Below, piece after piece: positions 21,231 through 36,832 of a stretch of DNA of 64,000 bases (within the stretch, counting starts at the first letter, position 1; every line of letters begins with the position of its first letter). The notes under the pieces are model-generated. The model saw nothing but the letters and a program-made list of their open reading frames with translations. It was not told the origin of the DNA and searched no databases. The DNA comes from Mycolicibacterium nivoides (GTDB taxonomy: Bacteria; Actinomycetota; Actinomycetes; Mycobacteriales; Mycobacteriaceae). The DNA lies in contig NZ_CP034072.1 of NCBI RefSeq assembly GCF_003855255.1, positions 2,069,238-2,133,237 of the forward strand. The letters run 5' to 3'. A program made the position numbers and the translations under genes.

Positions 21231-22555
21231 GCCGCAGCCTCGGGAACCGAGATGATCGCGTGGGCATTGGTGCCGCTCATCCCGAAGGCCGAGACCGCGC
21301 CGATGCGCTGCCCGTCGACCGCGGACCAATGAGTCAGCTTGGTGGCCAATCGCAAACCCTGGGCATCCCAGTCGATCTCCCGGCTGACCTCGTCGACGTG
21401 CAGGGTGGCGGGGATCGACGCATGCTCGGCGGCCAGGATGACCTTGGCCAGGCCGAGCCCACCGGCGGCGGCCTGCGAGTGGCCGACGTTGGATTTCACC
21501 GACCCCAACAGGGCGCCGGCGCCCGGGGATGTGGCGCCGTATGTCTGTGCCAGCGAACGTAATTCGGTCCGGTCGCCGAGGCGGGTGCCGGTGCCGTGGC
21601 CTTCGATCATGCCGACGTCCTCGGGCCGCACGCCCGCCTGCTCGATCGCCTTGGCGAACAACCGCTGCTGGGCGCCGCCACTGGGCGCGGTCAGACCGGT
21701 GGTCCGGCCGTCCTGGTTGACGGCGGTGGCGCGCACCTCGGCCAGGATGCGCCGACCGTTCCGCAGGGCGGCGGATCTGCGCTGCAATACGAACATCGCC
21801 GCACCCTCGGCCCACACCGTCCCGCTCGCGTGTGCGCTGTAGGGCCTGCAGTGCCCGTCGTCGGACAATGCGTGCTGTTTGGAGAATTCGACGAAGTACC
21901 CGGGTGTGCCCATCACACAGACACCGCCGGCCAGCGCCATGTCGCAGTCCCCCACCCGTACCGCGGCCACAGCGGTGTGGAACGCGGTCAACGCCGACGA
22001 ACACGAGGTGTCGATGGTCAACGCCGGACCGCACAGGTCGAGTGTGTAGGCGATCCGGCCGGAGATGACGCCCAGCGAGGTGCCGGTGATCAGATGACCG
22101 CTGTGGTGGGAGAACTCCGACAGTGGCGGCCCGTACTCCAGGCCGGACGCACCGACGTAGCAACCCACGTCGTGCCCGGCGAGGTCGTCGGGGTTGATGC
22201 CGCTGTGCTCCAGCGCGCGCCACGCGATCCGCAGTCCGATGCGTTGCTGCGGATCCATCGCCACCGCCTCACGCGGTGAGATCCCGAAGAACGCGGGGTC
22301 GAATGCACCTGCGCTGGACAGGAATCCGCCGAGGTCGTGAATGCGCTTGAATCCGTCGCGACGGGAGCCGTCGAACAGTTCGCGCACTGACCATCCTCGG
22401 TCGGTGGGAAATCGGCCCAGCGCCTCACGCTGCTCGGTCAGCAGCGACCAGTAGCCGGCGGCGGTGTCGATCCCACCGGGAGCTTCCAGCGCCATCCCCA
22501 CGATCACCACCGGGTCGGCGGCGTCTGGCCCGGGTTGATGCCCGCTAGAGCTCAT
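21227..22555 (-). CDS. mbtC: Mycobactin ketosynthase MbtC
   Basis: This 442-residue stand-alone beta-ketoacyl synthase has the active-site Cys in DTSCSSALTAFH and the His motifs EGHGTGTRLGD and NVGHSQAAAGG. It extends the chain with malonyl units loaded by MbtD. The start ATG (MSSSGHQPG) lies inside the last codons of mbtT, an 11-base overlap, so the operon is tightly coupled. The length agrees with the 444-residue M. tuberculosis protein. Confidence 0.94.
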   Translation of the reverse strand: MSSSGHQPGPDAADPVVIVGMALEAPGGIDTAAGYWSLLTEQREALGRFPTDRGWSVRELFDGSRRDGFKRIHDLGGFLSSAGAFDPAFFGISPREAVAMDPQQRIGLRIAWRALEHSGINPDDLAGHDVGCYVGASGLEYGPPLSEFSHHSGHLITGTSLGVISGRIAYTLDLCGPALTIDTSCSSALTAFHTAVAAVRVGDCDMALAGGVCVMGTPGYFVEFSKQHALSDDGHCRPYSAHASGTVWAEGAAMFVLQRRSAALRNGRRILAEVRATAVNQDGRTTGLTAPSGGAQQRLFAKAIEQAGVRPEDVGMIEGHGTGTRLGDRTELRSLAQTYGATSPGAGALLGSVKSNVGHSQAAAGGLGLAKVILAAEHASIPATLHVDEVSREIDWDAQGLRLATKLTHWSAVDGQRIGAVSAFGMSGTNAHAIISVPEAAA

Positions 22556-23291
22556 TGACCAGCTCCGCCACATCCTCGAGCTGGGCGTTGAGATAGAAAT
22601 GCCCGCCGTCGAACATCGAGCACGTGAAGGCACCGGCGGTGTGAGATTCCCAGCGCCGCAACATGTCCTCGCTGATGCGGTGGTCGCGGTCGCCACCAAG
22701 GGCGTAGATGTCGGCGGCGATCGTCACGTCGGCCTCACACGAGTACCGGTTAAACGCCGCGTAATCGGCCCGCACCGCCATCAGCAGCAGTTCGACGAAA
22801 TCCTCGTCGGCGAGCAGCGCCTCATCGGTGCCGCCGAGATCGACCATCTCGGCGAGGATCTCGGACTCGGCCATCGGCAGCGCGGGCGCGGCCGCCACCG
22901 CTGACGGCGCCTCGCTGGCCGACACCCACAGGGCATCGATCGCCACACCGTTGCGTTCTGCGATCCGTGCGAATTCGAAGGCCACCACTGCGCCCATGCA
23001 GTGTCCGAACAGCCGGATCGATCCGATACCGGCCCAATCAGCCGCGTCGAACAGATCTTTGGCCAGATCGCCCACCGTGGGCGCGGCCGGATGCGACAGT
23101 CGGTCGCCGCGTTGGGGGTACTGCATGACGTAGGCATCAGACCCGGCTGCGGCCAATGCCATACCGAATCCGCGGTAGGCCAGTGCCGCTCCGCCGGCGT
23201 GCGGGAATACCAGTGTGGCTGTTGTGCTTTCGGACCCTGAGTAGCGCTTCACCCAGGGCTTGACCGTGATCTGGGTATCCGGCCCAGTCAC
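22545..23291 (-). CDS. mbtT: Type II thioesterase MbtT with Cys nucleophile
   Basis: This 248-residue alpha/beta hydrolase of the type II thioesterase family has FPHAGGAALAYRGF at the N-terminus and MQYPQRGDRL. The catalytic elbow reads LFGHCMGAVVAFEF, putting Cys98 where Ser is usual; Asp201/203 and His231 (GGHFYL) complete the triad. Such enzymes clear misloaded carrier domains or release products. In M. tuberculosis a thioesterase is fused to the C-terminus of MbtB; here MbtB ends after its carrier domain, so this protein may supply that activity in trans. The GTG start overlaps the previous stop (GTGA). Confidence 0.85.
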   Translation of the reverse strand: MTGPDTQITVKPWVKRYSGSESTTATLVFPHAGGAALAYRGFGMALAAAGSDAYVMQYPQRGDRLSHPAAPTVGDLAKDLFDAADWAGIGSIRLFGHCMGAVVAFEFARIAERNGVAIDALWVSASEAPSAVAAAPALPMAESEILAEMVDLGGTDEALLADEDFVELLLMAVRADYAAFNRYSCEADVTIAADIYALGGDRDHRISEDMLRRWESHTAGAFTCSMFDGGHFYLNAQLEDVAELVNEL

Positions 23292-24055
23292 GATGGCATT
23301 GCGGTGTCGAGAGCAGCCACCGCATCCCGATGCCGCACAGCGAGGGCGAAGCCGTTCATCCCCCGCTCGAGGTTGCGTCGCGGCGCATCATCGGCGACGA
23401 CGACGGCTGCGCCCGCGGTAAGTGCCATCAGCATCATGAGGATCGGAGCCGCAGCACCGGTAGCCGCGAACGCGCCGATGCGGTCGTCGCCGGTGACGCC
23501 CAGCCGGACGCTGAGTTCCATCACGGCATCATGGGCGGCGGCGTGAGTCACCACCGCATATCCCGTCTCGTCGATCGATCCCAGGAAAGCGGGATCGGCC
23601 GGCGCGGAGCGCACCGGGGTGACGTCACATGTGCGGGCGCCGATCCGCAGCGCCTCGGACACGGTGAGTGCAGGTAGCCAGTTGGGTGGTCCGTCTCCGG
23701 TGAACAGCGCCATCCGCACGCCCGCGTGCTCCAGGACCGGCTCGGCCGGCTCGACGGTGTCGATCGGGACGCACACGCCGCCTGCCGCCAGGATTGCCAG
23801 CGTGGCGATCACGGTGTCCAGGCCGGTGGGCCCCACGACCGCGACCCGGTCACCGACGCGTACCCCGGCCACAGCCAGCGCACCGGACACCGATAGCGCC
23901 TGGTCACGCAGTTGCCCATAGGTCCAGCGAACGGTCGGGCCGATCACCGCGATATCGTCGGGCGCAACCTGCGCATGTGTGAAAAACCCCTGGTGGAGCG
24001 GCTCGGCCGCCACCGCGTGCATGGTCTGTGTAGTCGTGCGACCTACGGCGTCCAC
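23288..24055 (-). CDS. Truncated AMP-binding (adenylation N-subdomain) protein
   Basis: This 255-residue protein resembles only the N-terminal part of an NRPS adenylation domain: a WTYGQLRDQA (A1-like) motif, VGDRVAVVGPTGLDTVIATLAILAAGG (A2 region) and CVPID. The A3 phosphate loop (SGTTGxPKG) is absent (YAVVTHAAAHDAV in its place) and no C-terminal subdomain follows, so catalysis is unlikely. The GTG start is set by a strong AGGAGG five bases upstream (24061-24066). It overlaps mbtT by GTGA and follows mbtB by 52 bases containing IdeR-like boxes. It looks like a maintained gene rather than a decaying fragment, since the frame is open and coupled. Its role is unknown; it might be a structural partner. 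Confidence 0.75.
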   Translation of the reverse strand: MDAVGRTTTQTMHAVAAEPLHQGFFTHAQVAPDDIAVIGPTVRWTYGQLRDQALSVSGALAVAGVRVGDRVAVVGPTGLDTVIATLAILAAGGVCVPIDTVEPAEPVLEHAGVRMALFTGDGPPNWLPALTVSEALRIGARTCDVTPVRSAPADPAFLGSIDETGYAVVTHAAAHDAVMELSVRLGVTGDDRIGAFAATGAAAPILMMLMALTAGAAVVVADDAPRRNLERGMNGFALAVRHRDAVAALDTAMPS

Positions 24056-24071
24056 AACGACCTCCTGACGA

Positions 24072-24110
24072 TAAGCAAAGCCTGCCCTAACTGAAGTAAC
24101 TCTAACCTTA
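24072..24110. promoter_or_regulatory. Tandem IdeR-like boxes upstream of mbtT-mbtC operon
   Basis: Two 19-base sequences separated by one base resemble the IdeR consensus TWAGGTWAGSCTWACCTWA. The one at 24092-24110 matches 15 of 19 positions and overlaps the mbtB stop; the one at 24072-24090 matches about 13. They lie immediately before the truncated A-domain gene and suggest an internal iron-repressed promoter for the rest of the mbt operon. Confidence 0.65.
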
Positions 24111-27100
24111 GTTGCCGAACGCGGGTTCTGGGGCCGTGCGTTCCAACTCGGACGCCACATCTGCGCTGTCCATGCCCGCGACCTCGAGATACAGCTCGGA
24201 AACCAGCTGCAGACGGTCCGAGCCCGCCTCCCGGCCGACCAACAGCGCAGCCATCTCGGCGACTGTCCGGGCCGCGAAGACGTCTGCGACCATGACGGTC
24301 GAGGTGTCCAGCCAGTCCCTGATCCGGGCCACCAGCTGTGTGCCCAGCACCGAGTCCCCGCCGAGGGCGAAGAAATCGTCGTCGACACCGACGCCGGACT
24401 GCCCGAGAACGTCGCCGACGATCGCACACAACGCCGTTTCCAGCGGGTCCGACGGCGCCCGGTAGCCCCTGGCCTCGGGGGCGCCCACCGCCGAGAGCAT
24501 CCGGACTACCGCGGTGCGGTCGGTCTTGCCCCTGGCGTAGGGAATCTCGTCGGCGACCAGGAGCACCTGCGGAATCATGTGCGCGGGCACCAGCTCGGCC
24601 AGTGCGGTCGTCACCGCCTGAGGGTCGAGGCCGGCATCCTGACCGTCCTGATCCGCGCGGACCACCGCGCCGAGCAGATCGTGGCCGCCGTCGACGGGCA
24701 CCAGCACCGCGACGGCCGCGTCCACGCCGGGAACCCGGCACAAGGCGCCCTCGACCTCACCCAGCTCGATACGGAAGCCACTCACCTTGATCCGGTGATC
24801 GGCCCGGCCCACGAATTCCAGCGTGCCGTCGGGCCAGGACCGCACCAGGTCCCCGGTGCGGTACCAGCGGCGCCCGTCGTGCTCGACGAACCGTTCGGCG
24901 GTCAGGTCGGGGCGGCCGCGGTACCCGCGGGCGATGCCGCGACCACCGACCCACAGCTCACCCGGAACCCAGTCGGGGCAGTCCTCTCCACGAGAGTCGA
25001 CCACCCGGCAGCAGTTGTTGGTCAGCGGGACGCCGAACGGCACCGAGGTCCAGTGCGGCGGCAGCGCGTCGTCACCGGATCCGACTTCGAAGATGGTGTT
25101 GTGCGTCGCGGTCTCCGTGGCCCCGCCCAGCCCGGCGAACCGCACCCGGGGCGACGCGGCACGCAACGCGCGCACCATGTCCGGACGCACCCAGTCACCG
25201 CCGGTGGGCACCACCCGCAATGAAGACAACGATGCCCCGTCAGTCGCGGCCACCAGCATCTCCAGCCAGCCGGTCAGGAAGTGCAGGACGCTGACCTGGT
25301 GCTCGTCGATCAGCTTGACCCAGACGTCGGGATCGCGGCGGTTTTCCTCGTCGACGACCACCATCGAGCCGCCCGAACGCAATGTCCCGTAGACATCGAT
25401 CACCGACAGGTCGCACTCCAGGTGCGACAGCGCCAGGCAACGATCCGCCGGACCGATCTCGAAATGGTCGTTGATGAATTCGATGGTGTTCATCGCCGCG
25501 TCGTGGGTGATCTCGACGCCCTTGGGCTCGCCGGTGGAGCCCGACGTGAACAACACATATGCCAGGTCCGAGAGAGCGACCTCGACCGGCTCGAAATCTT
25601 CTGGGTCACCGATGATCTCGGCGTCGGCAACGGTCAGGTGCGGCAGATCCGGATGCTCCGACCCCGAACCACACACCAGGGCGAAGTCCACCCCGCCGGT
25701 GTGCAGGATGCGCGCGGCCCGATCGGCGGGCTGATCCACCCCGACCGGCAGGTACGCGGCGCCGACCATCGAGATGGCCAGCAGCGCGATGACCTGCTCG
25801 ACACTCTTCGGACCCAGTACCGCGACCAACTCGCCGTGGCACACCCCGCGAGACTGCAGTGCGGCCGCCACGGCCAGCACCTTCTCCCGCAGCTCGCCGT
25901 AGGTGAGATTCCCGGCGCTGCAGAACACCGCAGGCGCGTCCGGAGTGGCGGCCGCGTTCGCCAGGAAACCGGTGTGCAGCACGTCGCCGCTGGGCGTCGA
26001 GGCCGTCGCGTTCAGCTCGGCCCGCACCCGGCGCTGCTGCTCGGACGCCGCAGGCGGGTCCGGGGCATCCCAGGCGGAGTCGTCGGTGGCCAGGCGGCGC
26101 AGTTCGTCCAGGTGGTAGGCGAACATGGCCTCGGCCACACCCGGCCTGAACGCCTCGACCCGGACGTCCCAGTTGATCATCAGGCCCTCGGCGATCGGGG
26201 TCGCCTGGGCATCGATGAGCACCTGGGGTCCCTGCGAGATGGTCCACACCGGCGCTCCGAAGTGATCGGTGACGTCACCGGCGAACAGATCGCCCAGCCC
26301 GAGCGCGCTGGTGTAGACGATGGTGGCCAGTGTCTGGCTGCCGCGATGGCGGCTCATGTCGCGCAGCACATCGAGCCCGGACACCGACGAATGCGCGGCG
26401 GTGGCGTGCAGCGTCTCCTGCACGACCCGGGCCCGGGCCGCGGCGGTTTCGGCTCCGGTCAGGTCGATGTCGAGCAACAGCGAGGAGGTGAAGTCACCGA
26501 CCAGCTTGTCCACATCGGGGTGATACAGCTCCCTGCCGAACATCGGCAGGTTGAGCAGGAACCGCGACTGCGTCGACCAGTGCGCGAGCGCATTGGCGTA
26601 CGACGCCCCGACCGCCATGGCCGGGGTGATGCCGCGCCGGTGCGCCGCCGCGAACAACGCGTCGCGGGTCGCCACGTCAAGGGTTTCCCACAGCCGGATG
26701 CTGCGGTGTGGGTTGCGCTGATCGGACAGCGGAACCAGCGGCAGCGCAGGCGGATCCGGCAGATCCGGGACCCGTTCGGCCCACCATTGCAGGTCCTGCT
26801 CCGAGGGCGGCGGCACCGAAGCTGTCAGCTGCGCCCGGTACTCGCGGTAGGTGTAGCCGAGATCGGGCAGGTCGGCGCCGCCGTAGAACGCCGCCAGGTC
26901 GGCCATGAAGTTGCGGTAACTCACCGCATCGGCGCACTGCATGTCCATGTCGACGTGAAGACGCGTGCGGCCGTCTGGCAGCAGAGACAGGCTCAGCTGC
27001 AGCACCTCGTCGTGCAGCATCTGATGCGACTTGGATTCTCTGGTCAATTCCAACTGCGCTTGTGCCGCAGCCTCATCCAGGTCGCGGAGGTCGTAGACGG

Positions 27101-27620
27101 TGACCGGCAGCGACCGGTCACCGATCCGCTGTGTGCCGTCGGGCAGGATCTCCACCCGCAGCATCGGGTGGCGCGCGGCCAGTTTCGCCGCGGCCGCCTG
27201 CAGTCGCTGTGGATCGACACCGTCGCCGTCGAATTCGACGTACAGATGGGCGCCGACTCCGCCCAGTTGCTGATCCTGGTTGCGTCCAACCCAGAAGGCG
27301 TGCTGGATGGGCGCCAGCGGGAAGGGTTCGCCCGCATCATCGGCGACGTGACCCGCGGTTTCGGGGACGGAGTCTTGGACCGGGGCGTCGGGAGTGTGCT
27401 CAGCGACCAGGTCGATCCAGGCGGCGACGGTGGGATTGGCTGCCAGAGCGGCGAATCCGACATTGATGCCCTGCTTACGCCACCGCCCCGACAGCGACAT
27501 CATCCGGATCGAGTCGAGACCGGATGCGATCAGGTCGGCGTTGGGATCGACGTCGTCTGCGCTGACCCCCAGGAGTTCGGCAACCTCGTCGCGGACCGTC
27601 CGGGAACTCGTCGCCACCAC
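24108..27620 (-). CDS. mbtB: Mycobactin NRPS MbtB (ArCP-Cy-A-PCP)
   Basis: This 1170-residue NRPS starts mycobactin assembly. An aryl carrier domain (DLIASGLDSIRMMSL) accepts salicyl groups from MbtA. A cyclisation domain follows (FPLAPIQHAFWVGR; the DMDMQCADAVS motif replaces HHxxxDG), then an adenylation domain for Ser/Thr (FTSGSTGEPKGVE; WYRTGDLVR) and a final carrier domain (FFALGGDSVLGTQL). It forms the aryl oxazoline. It is about 240 residues shorter than M. tuberculosis MbtB because no thioesterase is fused. A GTG start with GGAGG seven bases upstream is used. It is divergent from mbtA. Confidence 0.93.
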   Translation of the reverse strand: MVATSSRTVRDEVAELLGVSADDVDPNADLIASGLDSIRMMSLSGRWRKQGINVGFAALAANPTVAAWIDLVAEHTPDAPVQDSVPETAGHVADDAGEPFPLAPIQHAFWVGRNQDQQLGGVGAHLYVEFDGDGVDPQRLQAAAAKLAARHPMLRVEILPDGTQRIGDRSLPVTVYDLRDLDEAAAQAQLELTRESKSHQMLHDEVLQLSLSLLPDGRTRLHVDMDMQCADAVSYRNFMADLAAFYGGADLPDLGYTYREYRAQLTASVPPPSEQDLQWWAERVPDLPDPPALPLVPLSDQRNPHRSIRLWETLDVATRDALFAAAHRRGITPAMAVGASYANALAHWSTQSRFLLNLPMFGRELYHPDVDKLVGDFTSSLLLDIDLTGAETAAARARVVQETLHATAAHSSVSGLDVLRDMSRHRGSQTLATIVYTSALGLGDLFAGDVTDHFGAPVWTISQGPQVLIDAQATPIAEGLMINWDVRVEAFRPGVAEAMFAYHLDELRRLATDDSAWDAPDPPAASEQQRRVRAELNATASTPSGDVLHTGFLANAAATPDAPAVFCSAGNLTYGELREKVLAVAAALQSRGVCHGELVAVLGPKSVEQVIALLAISMVGAAYLPVGVDQPADRAARILHTGGVDFALVCGSGSEHPDLPHLTVADAEIIGDPEDFEPVEVALSDLAYVLFTSGSTGEPKGVEITHDAAMNTIEFINDHFEIGPADRCLALSHLECDLSVIDVYGTLRSGGSMVVVDEENRRDPDVWVKLIDEHQVSVLHFLTGWLEMLVAATDGASLSSLRVVPTGGDWVRPDMVRALRAASPRVRFAGLGGATETATHNTIFEVGSGDDALPPHWTSVPFGVPLTNNCCRVVDSRGEDCPDWVPGELWVGGRGIARGYRGRPDLTAERFVEHDGRRWYRTGDLVRSWPDGTLEFVGRADHRIKVSGFRIELGEVEGALCRVPGVDAAVAVLVPVDGGHDLLGAVVRADQDGQDAGLDPQAVTTALAELVPAHMIPQVLLVADEIPYARGKTDRTAVVRMLSAVGAPEARGYRAPSDPLETALCAIVGDVLGQSGVGVDDDFFALGGDSVLGTQLVARIRDWLDTSTVMVADVFAARTVAEMAALLVGREAGSDRLQLVSELYLEVAGMDSADVASELERTAPEPAFGN

Positions 27621-27638
27621 GCTTCATCCTCCAAACAA

Positions 27639-27677
27639 TTAGTACAGGCTGCCCTAACTTAGTGGAGGTTACCCTAT
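27639..27677. promoter_or_regulatory. Tandem IdeR-like boxes between mbtB and mbtA
   Basis: Two 19-base near-palindromes, at 27639-27657 (about 14 of 19 consensus matches) and 27659-27677 (about 13), are separated by one base. They occupy the 102-base divergent mbtB/mbtA promoter. IdeR with Fe2+ is known to repress mbt genes at such boxes in mycobacteria. Confidence 0.75.
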
Positions 27678-27722
27678 ATTCGATCTGCTGACACACCCAC
27701 CCGACGGGAGCCGAGACCACCG

Positions 27723-29372
27723 ATGACCACCGGTTTTGACCGCGAACAGGACGTACTGGCAAACGGATTCACACCCTTCCCCGAGGACCGCGCCGAGGTA
27801 TACCGCCAGGCCGGGTACTGGCAGGGCAAAGCGCTGGACAGCATCCTGCGCGAGGGAGCGCAGCGTTGGCCGGACAAGCCGGCCGTCGTCGACGCCACCG
27901 GCAGTCACACGTTCGCCGAACTGGACGCACTCGCCGACCGCATCGGCGCCGCTCTGGCCGCCCAGGGCATCGTCCCCGGCGACCGCATCCTGGTGCAGCT
28001 GCCGAACACCCGCGAGTTCGCGGTCGCCACCTTCGGTCTGCTTCGCGCCGGGGTGGTCCCGGTGTTGTGTCTACCCGGCCACCGGTCGGCCGAGCTGGGT
28101 CACTTCGCCCAGGTGAGCGGAGCCGTCGGCCTCATCATCGCCGACGTCATCGCCGGATTCGACTACCGCGACCTGGCGGAGCAACTCGTCGCCGAACATC
28201 CACGATTGCGTCACATCCTCGTCGACGGGGATGCGGGCGCCTTCCAATCCTGGTCGGCCCTCAAGGATTTCGAGGGCAGCCCGCTGAACATCACCGTCGA
28301 CACCAGCGGCCCGGCCGTACTGCTGGTGTCCGGGGGGACGACGGGACTACCCAAACTCATCCCCCGCACCCACGACGACTACCTCTACAACGCCGCGGCC
28401 TGCGCCCAGGCCTGCGAGATGGTGCACGACGACGTGTATCTGGCAGTGCTGCCGGCCGGCCACAATTTCCCGTTCGCCTGCCCCGGCCTGCTCGGCTCGA
28501 TGACGGTCGGCGCCACCACCGTCTACACCGACGACCCCAGCCCCGAATCGGCCTTCGCCCTGATCAACACCCACGGCGTCACGGTGACCGGACTCGTCAA
28601 CGCCCTGGCCAAGCTATGGGCCCAGGCCTGCGACTGGGAACCGGTCCTGCCGACGTCGCTGCGGGTGGTCCAGGTGGGTGGATCGCGGATGTCCCCGGAC
28701 GAGGCCCGGTTCGTGCATCAGGGCCTGAGCTCGGGGCTGCAGCAGATCTTCGGAATGGCCGAAGGGATGCTGAATTTCACCCGGCCGGGCGATCCGGTGG
28801 ACGTGGTGGAGCACACCCAGGGCCGGCCCATGTCGCCCCACGACGAGATGCGGGTGGTCGACGAGGACGGTCACGAGGTCGCCCCCGGGCAGGAGGGTGA
28901 GCTCCTGGTGCGCGGGCCGTACACGCTCAACGGCTACTACCGCGCCGAGGAAGCCAATGCCCGGTCCTTCAGCCCCGACGGGTTCTTCCGCACCGGCGAC
29001 CGGGTCCGGATCTTCACCGACGGACCCCGCGCCGGCTATGTCGAGGTGACCGGCCGGATCAAGGACGTCATCCACCGGGGCGGCGAGACGGTGTCGGCCA
29101 CCGACCTCGAGGACCACCTGCTGGCCCACCCGGCTGTCTTCGCGGCCGCGGCAGTGGGGTTGCCCGACGATTACCTCGGCGAGAAGATCTGTGCCGCAGT
29201 GGTGTTCAAGGGAACACCGATCACCCTGGTCCAGCTCAACGAGTTCCTCGACGAACGTGGCGCATCGGCCCACGCCCGGCCCGACGTACTGGTACCGATG
29301 TCGACGCTGCCGGCCACCGCGGTCGGCAAGGTCGACAAGAAGAAGCTGGTGACGTCGCTGTCCCTCGGGTGA
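27723..29372 (+). CDS. mbtA: Aryl-AMP ligase MbtA
   Basis: This 549-residue stand-alone adenylating enzyme of the DhbE/EntE class activates salicylate as the acyl-AMP and loads it on the MbtB aryl carrier domain. Visible are the phosphate loop LLVSGGTTGLPKLIPRTH (about residues 200-217), the FRTGDRVRI motif and the C-terminal VIHRGGETVSATDLE hinge region, with the catalytic Lys in VGKVDKKKL. It transcribes away from mbtB from the IdeR-box region. Given the neighbouring 6-methylsalicylate-type PKS, it may accept 6-methylsalicylate too; this is inference. Confidence 0.94.
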   Translation: MTTGFDREQDVLANGFTPFPEDRAEVYRQAGYWQGKALDSILREGAQRWPDKPAVVDATGSHTFAELDALADRIGAALAAQGIVPGDRILVQLPNTREFAVATFGLLRAGVVPVLCLPGHRSAELGHFAQVSGAVGLIIADVIAGFDYRDLAEQLVAEHPRLRHILVDGDAGAFQSWSALKDFEGSPLNITVDTSGPAVLLVSGGTTGLPKLIPRTHDDYLYNAAACAQACEMVHDDVYLAVLPAGHNFPFACPGLLGSMTVGATTVYTDDPSPESAFALINTHGVTVTGLVNALAKLWAQACDWEPVLPTSLRVVQVGGSRMSPDEARFVHQGLSSGLQQIFGMAEGMLNFTRPGDPVDVVEHTQGRPMSPHDEMRVVDEDGHEVAPGQEGELLVRGPYTLNGYYRAEEANARSFSPDGFFRTGDRVRIFTDGPRAGYVEVTGRIKDVIHRGGETVSATDLEDHLLAHPAVFAAAAVGLPDDYLGEKICAAVVFKGTPITLVQLNEFLDERGASAHARPDVLVPMSTLPATAVGKVDKKKLVTSLSLG

Positions 29373-29415
29373 AAATGTCTCGACCTTCACGGCGCCATGG
29401 ACGACACTGCCCGAC

Positions 29416-29932
29416 ATGACCAGCGAGGTGGTGTTCATCGGCGGGCGTTCGGGGACGGGCAAGACCAGCACCGGTTTCGAGATGCACGCCATGCTGAGCG
29501 TCGCCGGCGTCGCACACTGTCTGATCGACGGAGACTTCCTCGACATGGCATACCCCGCCCCGTCGGAACACCAGCTCGCCGAGCAGAACCTCGCAGCGAT
29601 GTGGGCGAACTACCGCGCTGTGGGTCATCGCCGGTTGATCTACACCAACACCGCTTGCGTTCTACCCGACGTGGTGCACGACCTCACCACCGCGATGGGC
29701 GACAATCCCGAGGTTCGCACGGTCCTGCTCACGTGCACCGACGCCACGGCGCGAGCCCGGCTCGGCAGGCGCGAGATCGGCTCGACACTCGACCAACACA
29801 TCGCGTCCAGTGCCCGGATGGACACCCGCCTGCGAACCGGCGTCGCGCCAGGCACACACCGAATCCCGACCGACAACCGCACCGTCTCCGATATCGCCGA
29901 GGAGATCATCGGTCTGACCGGATGGAGCGCGG

Positions 29933-29943
<11 letters not shown>
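29416..29943 (+). CDS. P-loop kinase-like ATPase, unknown substrate
   Basis: This 175-residue cytoplasmic protein has a Walker A motif GGRSGTGKTS at residues 9-18, followed by an HCLIDGDFLDMAYPAP segment recalling the DGD region of adenylylsulfate/nucleoside kinases. A C-terminal Arg-rich lid-like stretch is present. It belongs to the AAA_33/adenylate-kinase-like P-loop group. It starts 43 bases after mbtA on the same strand and its end overlaps the convergent PKS stop by 11 bases. M. tuberculosis carries mbtJ, an unrelated hydrolase, next to mbtA. No role in mycobactin synthesis can be assigned from sequence. Confidence 0.8.
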
Positions 29944-35074
<5,131 letters not shown>

Positions 35075-35101
35075 GTCAGCAGGACCTCGACGGAAGGAAA
35101 G

Positions 35102-35120
35102 TCTGGATAGGCTTGCCTAA
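35102..35120. promoter_or_regulatory. IdeR-like box upstream of the PKS gene
   Basis: TCTGGATAGGCTTGCCTAA on the plus strand matches 15 of 19 positions of the IdeR consensus when read on the minus strand. It lies 27 bases upstream of the PKS ATG, a position suited to repression. This ties the PKS to iron starvation together with the mbt genes. Confidence 0.7.
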
Positions 35121-35302
35121 ATACGCTGCCGACATGCGGACCATAGTGGCACACGATCCGAGAGAGCAGGAGTTCTACATCAGAACCAGCTGTGAATCTC
35201 CTGGGAGGCCCTCAGGTGGCGATGACGTGCAGGTTTGCCGGTCGAGTCGGCGGTTTTGACCACCCGTTCGCCCTCGCGGGCGACCGCCGTCGGCGTGTTA
35301 GC

Positions 35303-36751
<1,449 letters not shown>

Positions 36752-36832
36752 TCAACATCATCCGCATAGACGACACACATACGAACACAGCCGACTCACA
36801 GACACTCCACAGGAGCGCGGCGGTGTTCGCCG

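Noticed and set aside
23288..24427. The truncated A-domain as a frameshifted C-terminal piece of mbtB
   Set aside because: MbtB already has a complete A domain and carrier domain before its stop, and the fragment corresponds to the N-terminal part of an A domain with its own ribosome binding site.
25281..27662. A 793-codon plus-strand open frame opposite mbtB
   Set aside because: It mirrors the MbtB reading frame and shows no domain; it is a GC-bias shadow.
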